A stretch of 64,000 nt of DNA from Pseudomonas citronellolis (GCF_900112375.1 NZ_FOLS01000012.1:115761-179760); one strand, 5' to 3'. Positions 17,730 through 26,791 are shown, numbered from the stretch's first letter. Numbers and translations are program-made. The notes: a model not told the origin generated them from the sequence alone.

Positions 17730-18668
17730 ATGAAAGGTTGCAAGTCTTTGCTACTGGCTGTGTCCCTGAGTACGCCGCTGGTGGTTCAGGCCGCTGAACC
17801 TGAGTCGTGCGGCACGGTTCGCTTCTCCGACGTCGGCTGGACCGACATCACCGTTACCACCGCGACCACTCGCCAGGTGCTGGAGTCGCTCGGCTACACC
17901 ACCAAGGTGAACATGCTTTCCGTGCCGGTGACCTACCGCTCGCTGGCGAACAAGGACCTCGACGTCTTCCTCGGCAACTGGATGCCGAGCATGGCCAACG
18001 ACATCAAGCCCTACGCCGACAACGGCTCGGTGGAAACCGTGCGGGCCAACCTGGAGGGCGCCAAGTACACCCTGGCGGTCACCCAGGCGGCCTACGACGG
18101 CGGGCTGAAGACCTTCGCCGACATCGCCAAGTTCTCCGACAAGCTCGGCGGCAAGATCTACGGCATCGAGCCGGGCAACGACGGCAACCGCCTGGTCCAG
18201 GGCATGATCGACAAGAACCAGTTCGACCTGGGCAAGTTCAAGCTGGTGGAGTCCAGCGAGGCCGGCATGCTCTCGCAGGTGGGCCGCGCCGACCGCCGCA
18301 GCCAGTGGATCGTGTTCCTCGGCTGGGAACCGCACCCGATGAACACCCGCTTCAAGATGCAGTACCTGCAGGGTGGCGATGACGTGTTCGGCCCCAACTA
18401 CGGCGGCGCGACCATCTACACCAACGTGCGCAAGGGCTACGCCCAGGAGTGCCCGAACGTCGGCAAGCTGCTGACCAACCTCACTTTCACCCTGGACATG
18501 GAAAACAAACTGATGGACGCCGTGCTCAACGAGGGCAAGAAGCCCGAGGACGCGGCCAAGGCCTGGTTGAAGGATCACCCGGAACTGCTCGATGCCTGGC
18601 TGGCTGGCGTCACCACGCGTGACGGCAAGCCGGCGCTCGCCGCGGCCAAGGTCGCTTTCGCCAAGTGA
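17730..18668 (+). CDS. cbcX: CbcX: choline/carnitine/betaine ABC transporter binding protein
   Basis: 312 aa periplasmic binding protein with signal peptide (cleavage near VVQA-A) and the same four ligand-cage aromatics as ChoX-type proteins. Starts after GAGGAG. It is 41 bp upstream of the permease gene, as PA5378 is to PA5377, hence the CbcX assignment; the 16583 copy could equally be the orthologue. A Cbc core transporter in P. aeruginosa also works with remotely encoded BetX and CaiX, so multiple binding proteins per core are normal in this system. Confidence 0.9.
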   Translation: MKGCKSLLLAVSLSTPLVVQAAEPESCGTVRFSDVGWTDITVTTATTRQVLESLGYTTKVNMLSVPVTYRSLANKDLDVFLGNWMPSMANDIKPYADNGSVETVRANLEGAKYTLAVTQAAYDGGLKTFADIAKFSDKLGGKIYGIEPGNDGNRLVQGMIDKNQFDLGKFKLVESSEAGMLSQVGRADRRSQWIVFLGWEPHPMNTRFKMQYLQGGDDVFGPNYGGATIYTNVRKGYAQECPNVGKLLTNLTFTLDMENKLMDAVLNEGKKPEDAAKAWLKDHPELLDAWLAGVTTRDGKPALAAAKVAFAK

Positions 18669-18709
18669 CCCTGGCCGGTCGCTTCCACCTTGCTTGATGG
18701 GCCCGCACT

Positions 18710-19549
18710 ATGTTTCTGACTGAACACAAGATCCCCCTCGGTGAGCACATCGCCGCCTTCGTCGACTGGCTCACCCGCCATGGTTCGGCGGTCTTCGACA
18801 AGATCTCGGATGTCCTCGAGTTCCTCATCCACGGTGTCACCGGCGGGTTGCTGTGGTTCCACCCGCTGCTGCTCACCGCCATCCTGGTGGGCCTGGTGCA
18901 CTTCATCCAGCGCAGCATCGGCCTGACGCTGTTCGCCCTGGCCTCGCTGCTGCTGATCCTCAACCTGGGCTACTGGCAGGAAACCATGGAGACCCTGGCC
19001 CAGGTCATCTTCGCCACCCTGGTGTGCGTCGCCATCGGCGTGCCCCTGGGCATCGTCGCGGCGCACAAGCCCTGGTTCTACACCGCCCTGCGCCCGCTGC
19101 TGGACCTGATGCAGACGGTGCCCACCTTCGTCTACCTGATCCCCACCCTGACGCTGTTCGGCCTGGGTGTGGTGCCGGGGCTGATCTCCACCGTGATCTT
19201 CGCCATCGCCGCGCCCATCCGCCTCACCTGCCTGGGCATCCAGGACGTGCCGGCGGAGCTGATGGACGCCGGCAAGGCCTTCGGCTGCTCGCGTTGGCAG
19301 CTGCTGACCCGTATCGAACTGCCGCACGCCATGCCTAGCATCGGCGCCGGCATCACCCAGTGCATCATGCTGTCGCTGTCGATGGTGGTGATTTCCGCGC
19401 TGGTAGGCGCCGACGGCCTCGGCAAGCCGGTGGTGAACGCGCTGAACACCGCGGACATCTCCCTGGGCTTCGAGGCAGGCCTGGCCATCGTCCTGCTCGC
19501 CATCCTGCTCGACCGGGTGTGCAAGCAACGCTCGCTGCGGGGGAGGTAA
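18710..19549 (+). CDS. cbcW: CbcW: ABC transporter permease for quaternary amines
   Basis: 279 aa inner-membrane permease of the ProW/OpuAB type with about six TM helices from residue 45 on. The cytoplasmic EAA-like loop is ELMDAGKAFGCSRWQLLTRIELPHAMPSIGAGI near 185-220, which docks on CbcV. In the cbcXWV order of PA5378-PA5376. Confidence 0.94.
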   Translation: MFLTEHKIPLGEHIAAFVDWLTRHGSAVFDKISDVLEFLIHGVTGGLLWFHPLLLTAILVGLVHFIQRSIGLTLFALASLLLILNLGYWQETMETLAQVIFATLVCVAIGVPLGIVAAHKPWFYTALRPLLDLMQTVPTFVYLIPTLTLFGLGVVPGLISTVIFAIAAPIRLTCLGIQDVPAELMDAGKAFGCSRWQLLTRIELPHAMPSIGAGITQCIMLSLSMVVISALVGADGLGKPVVNALNTADISLGFEAGLAIVLLAILLDRVCKQRSLRGR

Positions 19550-19555
19550 GCAACC

Positions 19556-20734
19556 ATGGCTGCGATTGAATTCAAGAACGTCGATGTCATCTTCGGCAAG
19601 AACACCAAGGAAGCCCTGCGCCTGCTCGACGAAGGCCTGGGCCGCCAGGAAATCCTCAAGCGCACCGGCCAGGTGCTGGGCGTGGAGGATGCCAACCTGG
19701 ACGTCGAGCGCGGTGAAATCTGCGTGATGATGGGCCTGTCCGGCTCGGGCAAGTCGAGCCTGCTGCGCTGCATCAACGGCCTCAACACGGTCAGCCGCGG
19801 CAAGCTGCTGATCGAGCACGAGGGCCAGCAGGTGGACGTCGCCAACTGCTCGCCGGCGACGCTCAAGACCATGCGCACCAAGCGCATCGCCATGGTGTTC
19901 CAGAAGTTCGCCCTGATGCCCTGGCTGACCGTGGCCGAGAACATCGGCTTCGGCCTGGAGATGCAGGGCCGCCCGGCCGCCGAGCGGAAGAAGGTGATCG
20001 ACGAGAAGCTCGAACTGGTGGGCCTGTCGCAGTGGCGCGACAAGCGCCCGGACGAACTCTCCGGCGGCATGCAGCAGCGTGTCGGCCTGGCCCGCGCGCT
20101 GGCCATGGACGGCGACATCCTGCTGATGGACGAGCCCTTCTCGGCGCTGGACCCGCTGATCCGCCAGCAGCTGCAGGACGAACTGCTGGTGCTGCAACGG
20201 CAACTGCACAAGACCATCGTCTTCGTCAGCCACGACCTCGACGAGGCGCTGAAGATCGGCTCGCGCATCGCCATCATGAAGGACGGCCGCATCATCCAGC
20301 ACAGCAAGCCCGAGGAGATCGTGCTGAACCCGGCGGACGACTACGTGCGCACCTTCGTCGCCCACACCAACCCGCTCAACGTGCTGTGCGGCTCCAGCCT
20401 GATGCGCGGCCTGGACCAGTGCCGCCGGCAGGACGGCGAGGTGTGCTTCGACCAGGGCCGCGACTGCTGGATCGGCCTCACCGAGACCAACCAGATCAAG
20501 ACCGCGCGCCAGGGCAGCAACATCATCGACCTGCAGCAATGGCGCCCGGGCGACCCGGTGGAAAAGCTCAAGCACGAGCCGACCCTGGTGGACGTCAGCA
20601 TCCGCATGCGCGACGCGCTGCAAATCCGCTACCAGACCGGCCACAAGCTGGTCCTGCAGGAGCAGAGCCGCGTGGTCGGCGTGCTCGGCGACAGCGAGCT
20701 GTACCACGCGCTGCTGGGCAAGAACCTGGGCTGA
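19556..20734 (+). CDS. cbcV: CbcV: ABC transporter ATPase for quaternary amines
   Basis: 392 aa. ABC ATPase domain about 35-270 with Walker A GLSGSGKSS, signature LSGGMQQRVG, Walker B ILLMDEPFSALD and switch His in VFVSHDLDEA. A C-terminal accessory domain (about 275-392) is of the glycine betaine transporter type. Six bases after cbcW, so one operon, closed by the terminator at 20746. Confidence 0.95.
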   Translation: MAAIEFKNVDVIFGKNTKEALRLLDEGLGRQEILKRTGQVLGVEDANLDVERGEICVMMGLSGSGKSSLLRCINGLNTVSRGKLLIEHEGQQVDVANCSPATLKTMRTKRIAMVFQKFALMPWLTVAENIGFGLEMQGRPAAERKKVIDEKLELVGLSQWRDKRPDELSGGMQQRVGLARALAMDGDILLMDEPFSALDPLIRQQLQDELLVLQRQLHKTIVFVSHDLDEALKIGSRIAIMKDGRIIQHSKPEEIVLNPADDYVRTFVAHTNPLNVLCGSSLMRGLDQCRRQDGEVCFDQGRDCWIGLTETNQIKTARQGSNIIDLQQWRPGDPVEKLKHEPTLVDVSIRMRDALQIRYQTGHKLVLQEQSRVVGVLGDSELYHALLGKNLG

Positions 20735-20745
20735 CGGGCCGAGGC

Positions 20746-20781
20746 AACGAAAACGCCGGGCAGATGCCCGGCGTTTTCGTT
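20746..20781 (+). terminator. Intrinsic terminator of the cbc operon
   Basis: A perfect 16-bp stem (20746-20761 against 20766-20781) with a 4-nt AGAT loop; the 3' arm ends GTTTTCGTT and is followed by TTG. The A/T-rich symmetric arms would also work on the opposite strand, for the convergent hydrolase gene. Confidence 0.85.
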
Positions 20782-20816
20782 TTGCGTAACCGTTCGCGAG
20801 GCGGGCATGGCTTCTC

Positions 20817-20893
20817 GTAGGAGCGAGCTTGCTCGCGAACCGCACGGCACCGCAGCCGCCGGGGAATCCGTTCGCGAGCAAGCTCGCTCCTAC
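20817..20893. repeat. Facing pair of REP palindromes
   Basis: REP core (20817-20839) and its inverse (20871-20893) separated by 31 bp, a BIME-like pair between convergent genes. Same pairing at 30491-30567, 32457-32533, 49379-49443 and 60081-60169. Confidence 0.85.
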
Positions 20894-20933
20894 GAAGAGC
20901 GCGTTGGCGCGGCCCGCATTCGGGAAACCGGAC

Positions 20934-21941
20934 TCAATGCTTGAGCTCGGCCAGACCCTTGAGCAGCGCCGCGTGGAACGCCTGCGGGTCCTGGATCTGC
21001 GGCGCGTGGCCGAGCTTGTCGAACTCCACCAGGGTGGCGTGGGGGATGGCCTGGGCGGTGCGCTTGCCCAGCTCGGCGTAGTTGCCCAGCTTGGCGCGCA
21101 GCGGCTCGGGGGCGACGTCCTTGCCGATCGCGGTGTTGTCCTGGGTGCCGATCATCAGCAGGGTGGGCGCCTGGATCTGGCCGAACTCGTAGACCACCGG
21201 CTGGGTGAAGATCATGTCGTACTGCAGCGCCGAGTTCCACGCCACACGCTCGTGGCCGGAGCCGTTGTTCAGGCCGGCGAGCATGTTCACCCACTTGTCG
21301 TACTCCGGCTTCCACTGGCCGGCGTAGTAGGTGGCCTGCTCGTACTTGCGGATGCTTTCCGCGCTGGTCTTCAGCTCGCGCTCGTACCACTGGTCCGGGG
21401 TGCGGTAGGGCACGCCCAGGGCCTTCCAGTCCTCAAGGCCGATGGGGTTGACCAGCACCAGCTGCTCGACCTGCTGCGGGTACATCAGCGCGTAGCGCGC
21501 GGCGAGCATGCCGCCGGTAGAGTGGCCGAGCATGGTCACCTTGTGCAGCCTGAGCTTGTCCAGCAGGGCGTGGGTGTTGCTGGCCAGTTGCTGGAAGCTG
21601 TACTGGTAGTGCTCCGGCTTGGTCGACTTGCAGAAGCCGATCTGGTCCGGCGCCACCACCCGGTAGCCGGCGGCGCTGAGGGCGGCGATGCTGGCCTCCC
21701 AGGTGCCGGCGCAGAAGTTCTTGCCGTGCAGCAGCACCACCGTGCGGCCGTTGGGCTTGGCCGGCTTCACGTCGATGTAGGCCATGTGCACGTGCTTGCC
21801 CTGGGAGGCGAAGCTGAAGTGTCCCACCGGGTAGGCGTAGTTGAAGCGTTCCAGTTCGGGGCCGTAGGTCGGCCGGGATTCGGCGGCCTGCAGCGGCAGG
21901 GCGGCGGCCAGCAGCAGGGCGGGGAGCCAGCGTCGGAACAT
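20934..21941 (-). CDS. Exported alpha/beta hydrolase
   Basis: 335 aa with signal peptide (MFRRWLPALLLAAALPLQAA). Oxyanion loop HGKNFCAGTW near 74, nucleophile elbow GHSTGG (Ser near 141), acid in IGTQDNTAIG and catalytic His in KLGHAPQ near 313. Periplasmic or secreted esterase/hydrolase of unknown substrate. It sits alone and converges on the cbc operon. Confidence 0.88.
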   Translation of the reverse strand: MFRRWLPALLLAAALPLQAAESRPTYGPELERFNYAYPVGHFSFASQGKHVHMAYIDVKPAKPNGRTVVLLHGKNFCAGTWEASIAALSAAGYRVVAPDQIGFCKSTKPEHYQYSFQQLASNTHALLDKLRLHKVTMLGHSTGGMLAARYALMYPQQVEQLVLVNPIGLEDWKALGVPYRTPDQWYERELKTSAESIRKYEQATYYAGQWKPEYDKWVNMLAGLNNGSGHERVAWNSALQYDMIFTQPVVYEFGQIQAPTLLMIGTQDNTAIGKDVAPEPLRAKLGNYAELGKRTAQAIPHATLVEFDKLGHAPQIQDPQAFHAALLKGLAELKH

Positions 21942-22054
21942 GGGGTTTCCTCGGGAGGGCGGGGGAATGCTCTAGCATGCCTGGGGAGGGCCCGGGCTGG
22001 GAAGGGCGTGGGCGCCATCGCGCCAGGCGAATCGCGGACGAGGCACGGCGTCGA

Positions 22055-22174
22055 AGTCGCTGGGTTCCCGCGTTCGCGGGAACCCAGAAAACAGCGTAAG
22101 CGGACTCCGTCCGCGGTATATCCGCATTGTAGGAGCGGGCCCTGCCCGCGAATCGCGCGCAGGGCGCGCTCCTA
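22055..22174. repeat. Palindromic repeats of two further families
   Basis: The 250-bp gap 21942-22191 contains GGGTTCCCGCGTTCGCGGGAACCC (about 22061-22085), GCGGACTCCGTCCGC (about 22100) and a REP variant GTAGGAGCGGGCCCTGCCCG... paired with GCGCGCTCCTAC (about 22129-22174). No gene is seen. Confidence 0.75.
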
Positions 22175-22191
22175 CATGGGGCGATCGATGT

Positions 22192-23052
22192 TCAGGCAGG
22201 CCCGTCGCGCGTCAGCCAGTCGATGAACAGCGAGAACAGCTCCGCCTGGGAATTGATCTCCAGCTTGGTGTAGAGGTGCTTGCGGTGCATGCGCACTGTC
22301 TCCGGCGAGATGTCCAGCACCCGCGCGCTGGACTTCACCGAATGGCCGCGCAGCAGCAGGTGGGCGATTTCCCGTTCGCGCTCGGTCAGGCAGTCGCCGC
22401 CGAAGTTCATGAAGGCTTCGCGGATGTGCCGGTTCAGCGCCGCCGCCGGTTGCGCGCCGGCGTCGCCGCCGGCCAGCAGCAGGTCGAGGCCGCCGCGGCT
22501 CTCGAACTGCCGGCACAGCTCGCGCACCAGCGGCAGCGCGGCGCGCAGCAGCTCGGTCTGTTCCTCGCTGAAGCGCGCGCCGCTGCGGCCCTGGTACACG
22601 CACAGGGAAAGCTTGCGCTGGGCGTCGAGGTCGACGATGTAGTGGCTGTCTTCCACCGAGCCGCACTTGAGGTAGTAGGTCTTGTAGTACTCGCTGGCGA
22701 AGAAGTCGTCCGGGGCGATTTCCGCCAGCGGGTAGAAGCCTTCGGCCAGGCCGCCTTCCATGGCCAGGCAGAAGGGGTCGAGCAGGTAGCCGCGGGCGTA
22801 GTAGCGCTCGGTCAGCGGCTCGCGGTATTCCGTGGGGATGCCGTGCTGGAACAGGTGGCGCGGCGGCTGGCCCTTGCGCTCCAGGCCGAACAGCGAGGAC
22901 TCGATGGGCACCAGCGCGCCGAGTGCCTCCACCAGCCGCGCCGGGAATTCCGCCGTGGCCACCGCGGCCATGGCGCGCGCCAGCCCCGCATGCCAGGCAT
23001 GCAGGGCCGGGCTGTTGGGTGGGGTGTCGAGTGGGGTGGCCGGTGTGCTCAT
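22192..23052 (-). CDS. LuxR-family transcriptional regulator
   Basis: 286 aa. The N-terminal region (about 15-200) looks GAF/autoinducer-domain-like but without recognisable acyl-HSL residues. C-terminal LuxR HTH about 215-280: LTEREREIAHLLLRGHSVKSSARVLDISPETVRMHRKHLYTKL. No receiver domain. Start at ATG 23052 is preferred; ATG 23064 (MLPTMST) is possible and neither has a strong Shine-Dalgarno. It lies 53 bp downstream of, and co-directional with, the aminotransferase and is probably its regulator. Confidence 0.88.
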   Translation of the reverse strand: MSTPATPLDTPPNSPALHAWHAGLARAMAAVATAEFPARLVEALGALVPIESSLFGLERKGQPPRHLFQHGIPTEYREPLTERYYARGYLLDPFCLAMEGGLAEGFYPLAEIAPDDFFASEYYKTYYLKCGSVEDSHYIVDLDAQRKLSLCVYQGRSGARFSEEQTELLRAALPLVRELCRQFESRGGLDLLLAGGDAGAQPAAALNRHIREAFMNFGGDCLTEREREIAHLLLRGHSVKSSARVLDISPETVRMHRKHLYTKLEINSQAELFSLFIDWLTRDGPA

Positions 23053-23105
23053 GGTCGGCAGCATACGGCCGCCGCCGACCAGGTGCAAAGCGCCGCGTCC
23101 GCGCA

Positions 23106-24524
23106 TCAGTGCCCCGCGTAGTCGCCGCTGCGCTTGAGGTCCTCGGCGGTTTCGAGAATCGCCTCGCGCAGGGTGTCGACCACCTCGTCGACCTGCTCGC
23201 GGGTGATGGTCAGCGGCGGCGACATCACATTCAGGTGCACGATGGGGCGCACCAGCAGGCCGCGCTTCTGCGCCCGCAGGTGGATCTTCTCGCCGATGTT
23301 CAGCTCCTCGGGGAACAGCGTCTTGCTGCGCTTGTCGGCGACGAACTCGACGCAGGCCATCAGCTTCTGGCAGCGGACGTCGCCCACCAGCGGCAGGTCG
23401 GCCAGCTCCTGCAGGCGCTGCTCCAGGTAGGCGCCGACGTCCTTGACGTGCTCCAGCAGGTTCTCGCGCTGAATGATCTCGATGTTCTTCAGCGCCGAGA
23501 TGCAGCTCACCGGGTGCCCGCTGTAGGTGAAGCCGTGGCTGAAGCAGCGGCCCTGGTTCGGCTCGGCGATCACCTTCCAGATGCGGTCCGAGAAGATGCA
23601 CGCGCCCAGCGGCAGGTAGCCGGAAGTCAGGCCCTTGGCGGTGGTGATGATGTCCGGCTGCATGCCGAACACGTCCTCGGAGGCGAAGAACGCGCCCAGG
23701 CGGCCGAAGGAGGTCACCACCTCGTCGGCGACGTAGAGCAGGTCGTACTTCCGGCACACCTCCCACATGCGCTTGTGGTAGCCCTTGGGCGGGATGATCA
23801 CGCCGCCCGAGCCCATGATCGGCTCGGCGAAGAAGGCCGCCACGTTGTCCGCGCCCAGTTCCAGGATCTTGTCTTCGAATTCCTTGACCAGGAATTCCAG
23901 GAAATCGCCCTCGGTCATGCCCGTCGGCGCGCGGTAGGGGTTGGGGCAGGAGATGTGGTGGATGAAGTCCTTGAGGAAGTCGAACTCGGCCGGGTGGTCG
24001 GCCACCTTGCCGCCGAGCGACATGGTCAGGAAAGTCGAGCCGTGGTAGGCGTTGACGCGGCTGATGATGTGCTTCTTGGCATGCTTGCCGCGGCAGTTCT
24101 GGTAGTACTGGATCAGCCGGTAGGCAGTGTCCACGGCGGTGGAGCCGCCGGTGGTGAGGAACACGTGGTCGAGGTCGCCCGGGGCCAGTTCGGCGAGCTT
24201 CTCGCAGAGCTGGATGGCGGTGACGTTGGCCATGTCGCAGAAGGGGTTGGAGTAGGCCAGCTGGCGCACCTGCTCGGCGATGGCCTCGGCCATTTCCTCG
24301 CGGCCCAGGCCGATGTTGGTGCACCACATGCCGCCCACGGCGTCCAGGTAGCGGTTGCCCTTGGTGTCGTAGATGTAGGCGCCCTGGCCTGCGGCGATGT
24401 TCAGCGCGCCGTTCTCGCGGTGGTCGTCGAACACGTGGTAGCCGTGCACGTAGTGGGCCTTGTCGGCGGCGACCAGCTTTTCGTCATCGAACTGGGCGAA
24501 GAAGGCGGCGGATGGGGTGGTCAT
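23106..24524 (-). CDS. Class III aminotransferase (omega-amino acid/amine:pyruvate type)
   Basis: 472 aa PLP enzyme of fold type I. Motifs: STAVDTAYRL, NAYHGSTFLTMSLGG, PIMGSGGVIIPPKGY, YVADEVVTSFGR and the PLP lysine in ITTAKGLTSGYLP. GAGG precedes ATG 24524. With the upstream polyamine-type binding protein and flanking LuxR and TetR regulators it suggests uptake and transamination of an amine or omega-amino acid. Resembles SpuC/GabT-type enzymes but not closely enough to name the substrate. Confidence 0.9.
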   Translation of the reverse strand: MTTPSAAFFAQFDDEKLVAADKAHYVHGYHVFDDHRENGALNIAAGQGAYIYDTKGNRYLDAVGGMWCTNIGLGREEMAEAIAEQVRQLAYSNPFCDMANVTAIQLCEKLAELAPGDLDHVFLTTGGSTAVDTAYRLIQYYQNCRGKHAKKHIISRVNAYHGSTFLTMSLGGKVADHPAEFDFLKDFIHHISCPNPYRAPTGMTEGDFLEFLVKEFEDKILELGADNVAAFFAEPIMGSGGVIIPPKGYHKRMWEVCRKYDLLYVADEVVTSFGRLGAFFASEDVFGMQPDIITTAKGLTSGYLPLGACIFSDRIWKVIAEPNQGRCFSHGFTYSGHPVSCISALKNIEIIQRENLLEHVKDVGAYLEQRLQELADLPLVGDVRCQKLMACVEFVADKRSKTLFPEELNIGEKIHLRAQKRGLLVRPIVHLNVMSPPLTITREQVDEVVDTLREAILETAEDLKRSGDYAGH

Positions 24525-24564
24525 GGCAGTACCTCGATATTGCGGTTTCAACTCGTTAATTCCG

Positions 24565-24736
24565 TTTCCCTCTCCCTGACCCGCTCCCTGAAGGGAGAGG
24601 GGATCGTTCGGAGCGGGCTGAGGCTCCGAACTTCCTTGCCGGATCTGGCGTCGCCTGAGCGTTTCAGGAGGGCGCCATCAGTCATCTCGGCACTATCGGC
24701 CCCCTCTCCCTTCAGGGAGAGGGCTGGGGAGAGGGG
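24565..24736. repeat. CCCTCTCC inverted repeat pair
   Basis: Two palindromes (about 24570-24603 and 24697-24736) with CCCTCTCCC/GGGAGAGGG arms separate the binding protein gene from the aminotransferase. They belong to the family found in at least six other gaps of this window. Confidence 0.75.
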
Positions 24737-24766
24737 GCTCTTAAGTCAGTAGTCAGTCACGAAAAC

Positions 24767-25870
24767 TCAGGTCCCCGTCTTCACCGCATTCCACGTCCGG
24801 GTGATCAGCCGCGTAGCCTTGGGCCCCTGGACCTTCTGGGTGAACAGCCGCGAACGCGTCTCGGCATCCGGGTAGATCGCCGGGTCGTCGCGCACCTCGG
24901 CGGCCAGCAGCGGCTTGGCCGCGCCGTTGCTGGTGGCGTAGCGGATGTAGTCGCTGACGTCGGCGGCCACCTTCGGCTGCAGCATGTACTCGATGAACTT
25001 GTGGGCGTTGGCCACGTGCGGCGCGTCGGCCGGGATGTAGAAGTCGTCGAACCAGATCAGCGAGCCTTCCTTGGGCACGAAGTAGCCCAGCTTGACCTTG
25101 GCCCCCGCCTCGTCGGCGCGGGCCTGGGCGGTGGCGTAGTCGCCGGACCAGGTCATGGCCATGCACTGGTCGCCGTTGGCCAGGCCGTTGAGGTAGCTGG
25201 TGGAGTCGAACTTGCGGATGTACGGGCGGATCGACTGCAGCAGGTCCTGGGCGGCCTTGAGGTCCTCGGGGTTGGCGCTGTTCGGGTCGCGCTTGAGGTA
25301 GGCCAGGGCCAGCGGGATGACGTCGGTGGGCGAATCGATGATGGTCACCCCGCAGTCGGCGAATTTCGACACCACCTTGGGATCGAACAGCATCGCCAGC
25401 GAGCCGATGGGCGCGTCGGGCATGCGCTGCTTGATCTTCTCGATGTTGTAGGTGATGCCGTTGCTGCCCCAGGTGTAGGGCGCCGAGTACTGCACGCCCG
25501 GGTCGTAGTGCTCCAGGTGCTTGAGCACCTCGGCGTCGAGGTTGCTCCAGCTGGGCAGCTTGCTCTTGTCCAGCGGTTGGAACACCCCGGCCTTGAGCAG
25601 CGGCGGCACCAGCGCGGCGTTGAGCACCACCAGGTCGTAGCCGGAGCGGCCGGGCAGCAGCTTGCCCTGCACCGTCTCGTAGGAGTCGAAGGTGTCGTAG
25701 ACCACCTTGATCCCGGTGGCCTTCTCGAAGTCGGCGATGGTGTGCTCGCCGATGTAGTCGGTCCAGTTGTACAGCCTCAGCGTTTTGGCGCCGTCGGCGT
25801 CCGCGGCCTGGCCGAGCAAGGGGCTCAGCAGCAGGGCCGTGCCCAGGATCGCTGCGAAGGATTTGTACAT
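24767..25870 (-). CDS. Polyamine-type ABC transporter binding protein
   Basis: 367 aa PotF/SpuD-like periplasmic protein with signal peptide (MYKSFAAILGTALLLSPLLGQAA). Typical features are LRLYNWTDYIGEHTIADFEKATGIKV, SGYDLVV, WGSNGITYN and the MTWSGDYATA hinge. No permease or ATPase genes adjoin, so it must feed a transporter encoded elsewhere or act as a sensor partner. Upstream of and co-directional with the aminotransferase; divergent from the TetR gene. Confidence 0.9.
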   Translation of the reverse strand: MYKSFAAILGTALLLSPLLGQAADADGAKTLRLYNWTDYIGEHTIADFEKATGIKVVYDTFDSYETVQGKLLPGRSGYDLVVLNAALVPPLLKAGVFQPLDKSKLPSWSNLDAEVLKHLEHYDPGVQYSAPYTWGSNGITYNIEKIKQRMPDAPIGSLAMLFDPKVVSKFADCGVTIIDSPTDVIPLALAYLKRDPNSANPEDLKAAQDLLQSIRPYIRKFDSTSYLNGLANGDQCMAMTWSGDYATAQARADEAGAKVKLGYFVPKEGSLIWFDDFYIPADAPHVANAHKFIEYMLQPKVAADVSDYIRYATSNGAAKPLLAAEVRDDPAIYPDAETRSRLFTQKVQGPKATRLITRTWNAVKTGT

Positions 25871-26027
25871 GTCACTCCCACCTGTGGTTGTTTTCGAGGG
25901 TCGTGTCGGCTGTGGCCACTGTCCGCCGCCAGCCGTCGCCGGGCCATTCCCCGAATGGGTGGGTGGGGCTGGTATGCTGTTGCACATTCGTTCAGATTGG
26001 CGGCCTTGGACACAGGAGCGGCAGGCG

Positions 26028-26675
26028 ATGAACCAGGCAGTGCGCTTTTCCCGGCTGGAACCCGAACAGCGCAAGGCGCTGCTGATCGAGGCCACCCTGG
26101 CGTGCCTGAAGCAGCACGGCTTCCAGGGTGCGTCGATCCGCAAGATCTGCGCCGAGGCCGGGGTTTCGGTGGGGCTGATCAACCACCACTACGCGGGCAA
26201 GGACGAGCTGGTGGCCGAGGCCTACCTGACGGTCACCGGGCGCGTCATGCAGTTGCTGCGCGAGGCCATCGACCAGGCCGCGCCGGACCCTCGCGCGCGC
26301 CTGTCGGCGTTCTTCCGCGCTTCCTTCAGCGCCGAACTGCTCGACCCGCAACTGCTCGACGCCTGGCTGGCGTTCTGGGGCGCGGTGAAGACCGCCGAGG
26401 CGATCAACCGCGCCCACGACCATTCCTACGGCGAGTACCGCGCCTTGCTGGCCCAGGCGCTGAACCAATTGGCCGAAGAGGAAGGCTGGGCCGACTTCGA
26501 TTCCGATCTCGCCGCCATCGCCCTGTCCGCCATGCTCGACGGCCTGTGGCTGGAATCCGGGCTGAACCCCAACACCTTCACCGCGGAACAGGGCATCCAG
26601 GTCTGCGAGGCCTGGGTCGACGGCCTGCAGGCCGGCGGGCGGCAGCGCTTCAGCCGTCGGCCGGCGGACTGTTGA
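26028..26675 (+). CDS. TetR-family transcriptional regulator (BetI-like)
   Basis: 215 aa. N-terminal TetR HTH (about 15-62): RKALLIEATLACLKQHGFQGASIRKICAEAGVSVGLINHHYAGKDEL. The C-terminal domain resembles BetI (WLAFWGAVKTAEAINRAHDHSYGEYRALL; AALLDGLWLE-like SAMLDGLWLESGL). ATG 26028 has AGGCG nearby. Divergently transcribed with a 157-bp shared promoter region, so it likely controls the binding protein/aminotransferase unit. BetI itself is not implied because bet genes are absent here. Confidence 0.9.
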   Translation: MNQAVRFSRLEPEQRKALLIEATLACLKQHGFQGASIRKICAEAGVSVGLINHHYAGKDELVAEAYLTVTGRVMQLLREAIDQAAPDPRARLSAFFRASFSAELLDPQLLDAWLAFWGAVKTAEAINRAHDHSYGEYRALLAQALNQLAEEEGWADFDSDLAAIALSAMLDGLWLESGLNPNTFTAEQGIQVCEAWVDGLQAGGRQRFSRRPADC

Positions 26676-26711
26676 TCGGCCGTTCAGCAATCGCTACTCT
26701 GCGCCGGCCCC

Positions 26712-26725
26712 TGGGAAATTTCCCA
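26712..26725. promoter_or_regulatory. Perfect palindrome upstream of aruR
   Basis: TGGGAAATTTCCCA, a 14-bp perfect palindrome 67 bp before the aruR start. Possibly an operator; binding protein unknown. Confidence 0.4.
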
Positions 26726-26791
26726 CGGGCGTCCATCCTCTAATAAGAAATCCGCCGCGACCTCGCCGGCGGCCGCAGCAGGGTATTGGCG

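Noticed and set aside
18575..20881. 768-codon antisense frame over cbcW and cbcV
   Set aside because: Its translation is compositionally biased (His/Gln/Asp) and runs into REP elements; cbcWV motifs are complete on the plus strand.
26028..26675. TetR gene as BetI of a choline-glycine betaine operon
   Set aside because: The C-terminal resemblance is only family-level, and betA/betB are absent next to it; the neighbours are an aminotransferase and a polyamine-type binding protein.
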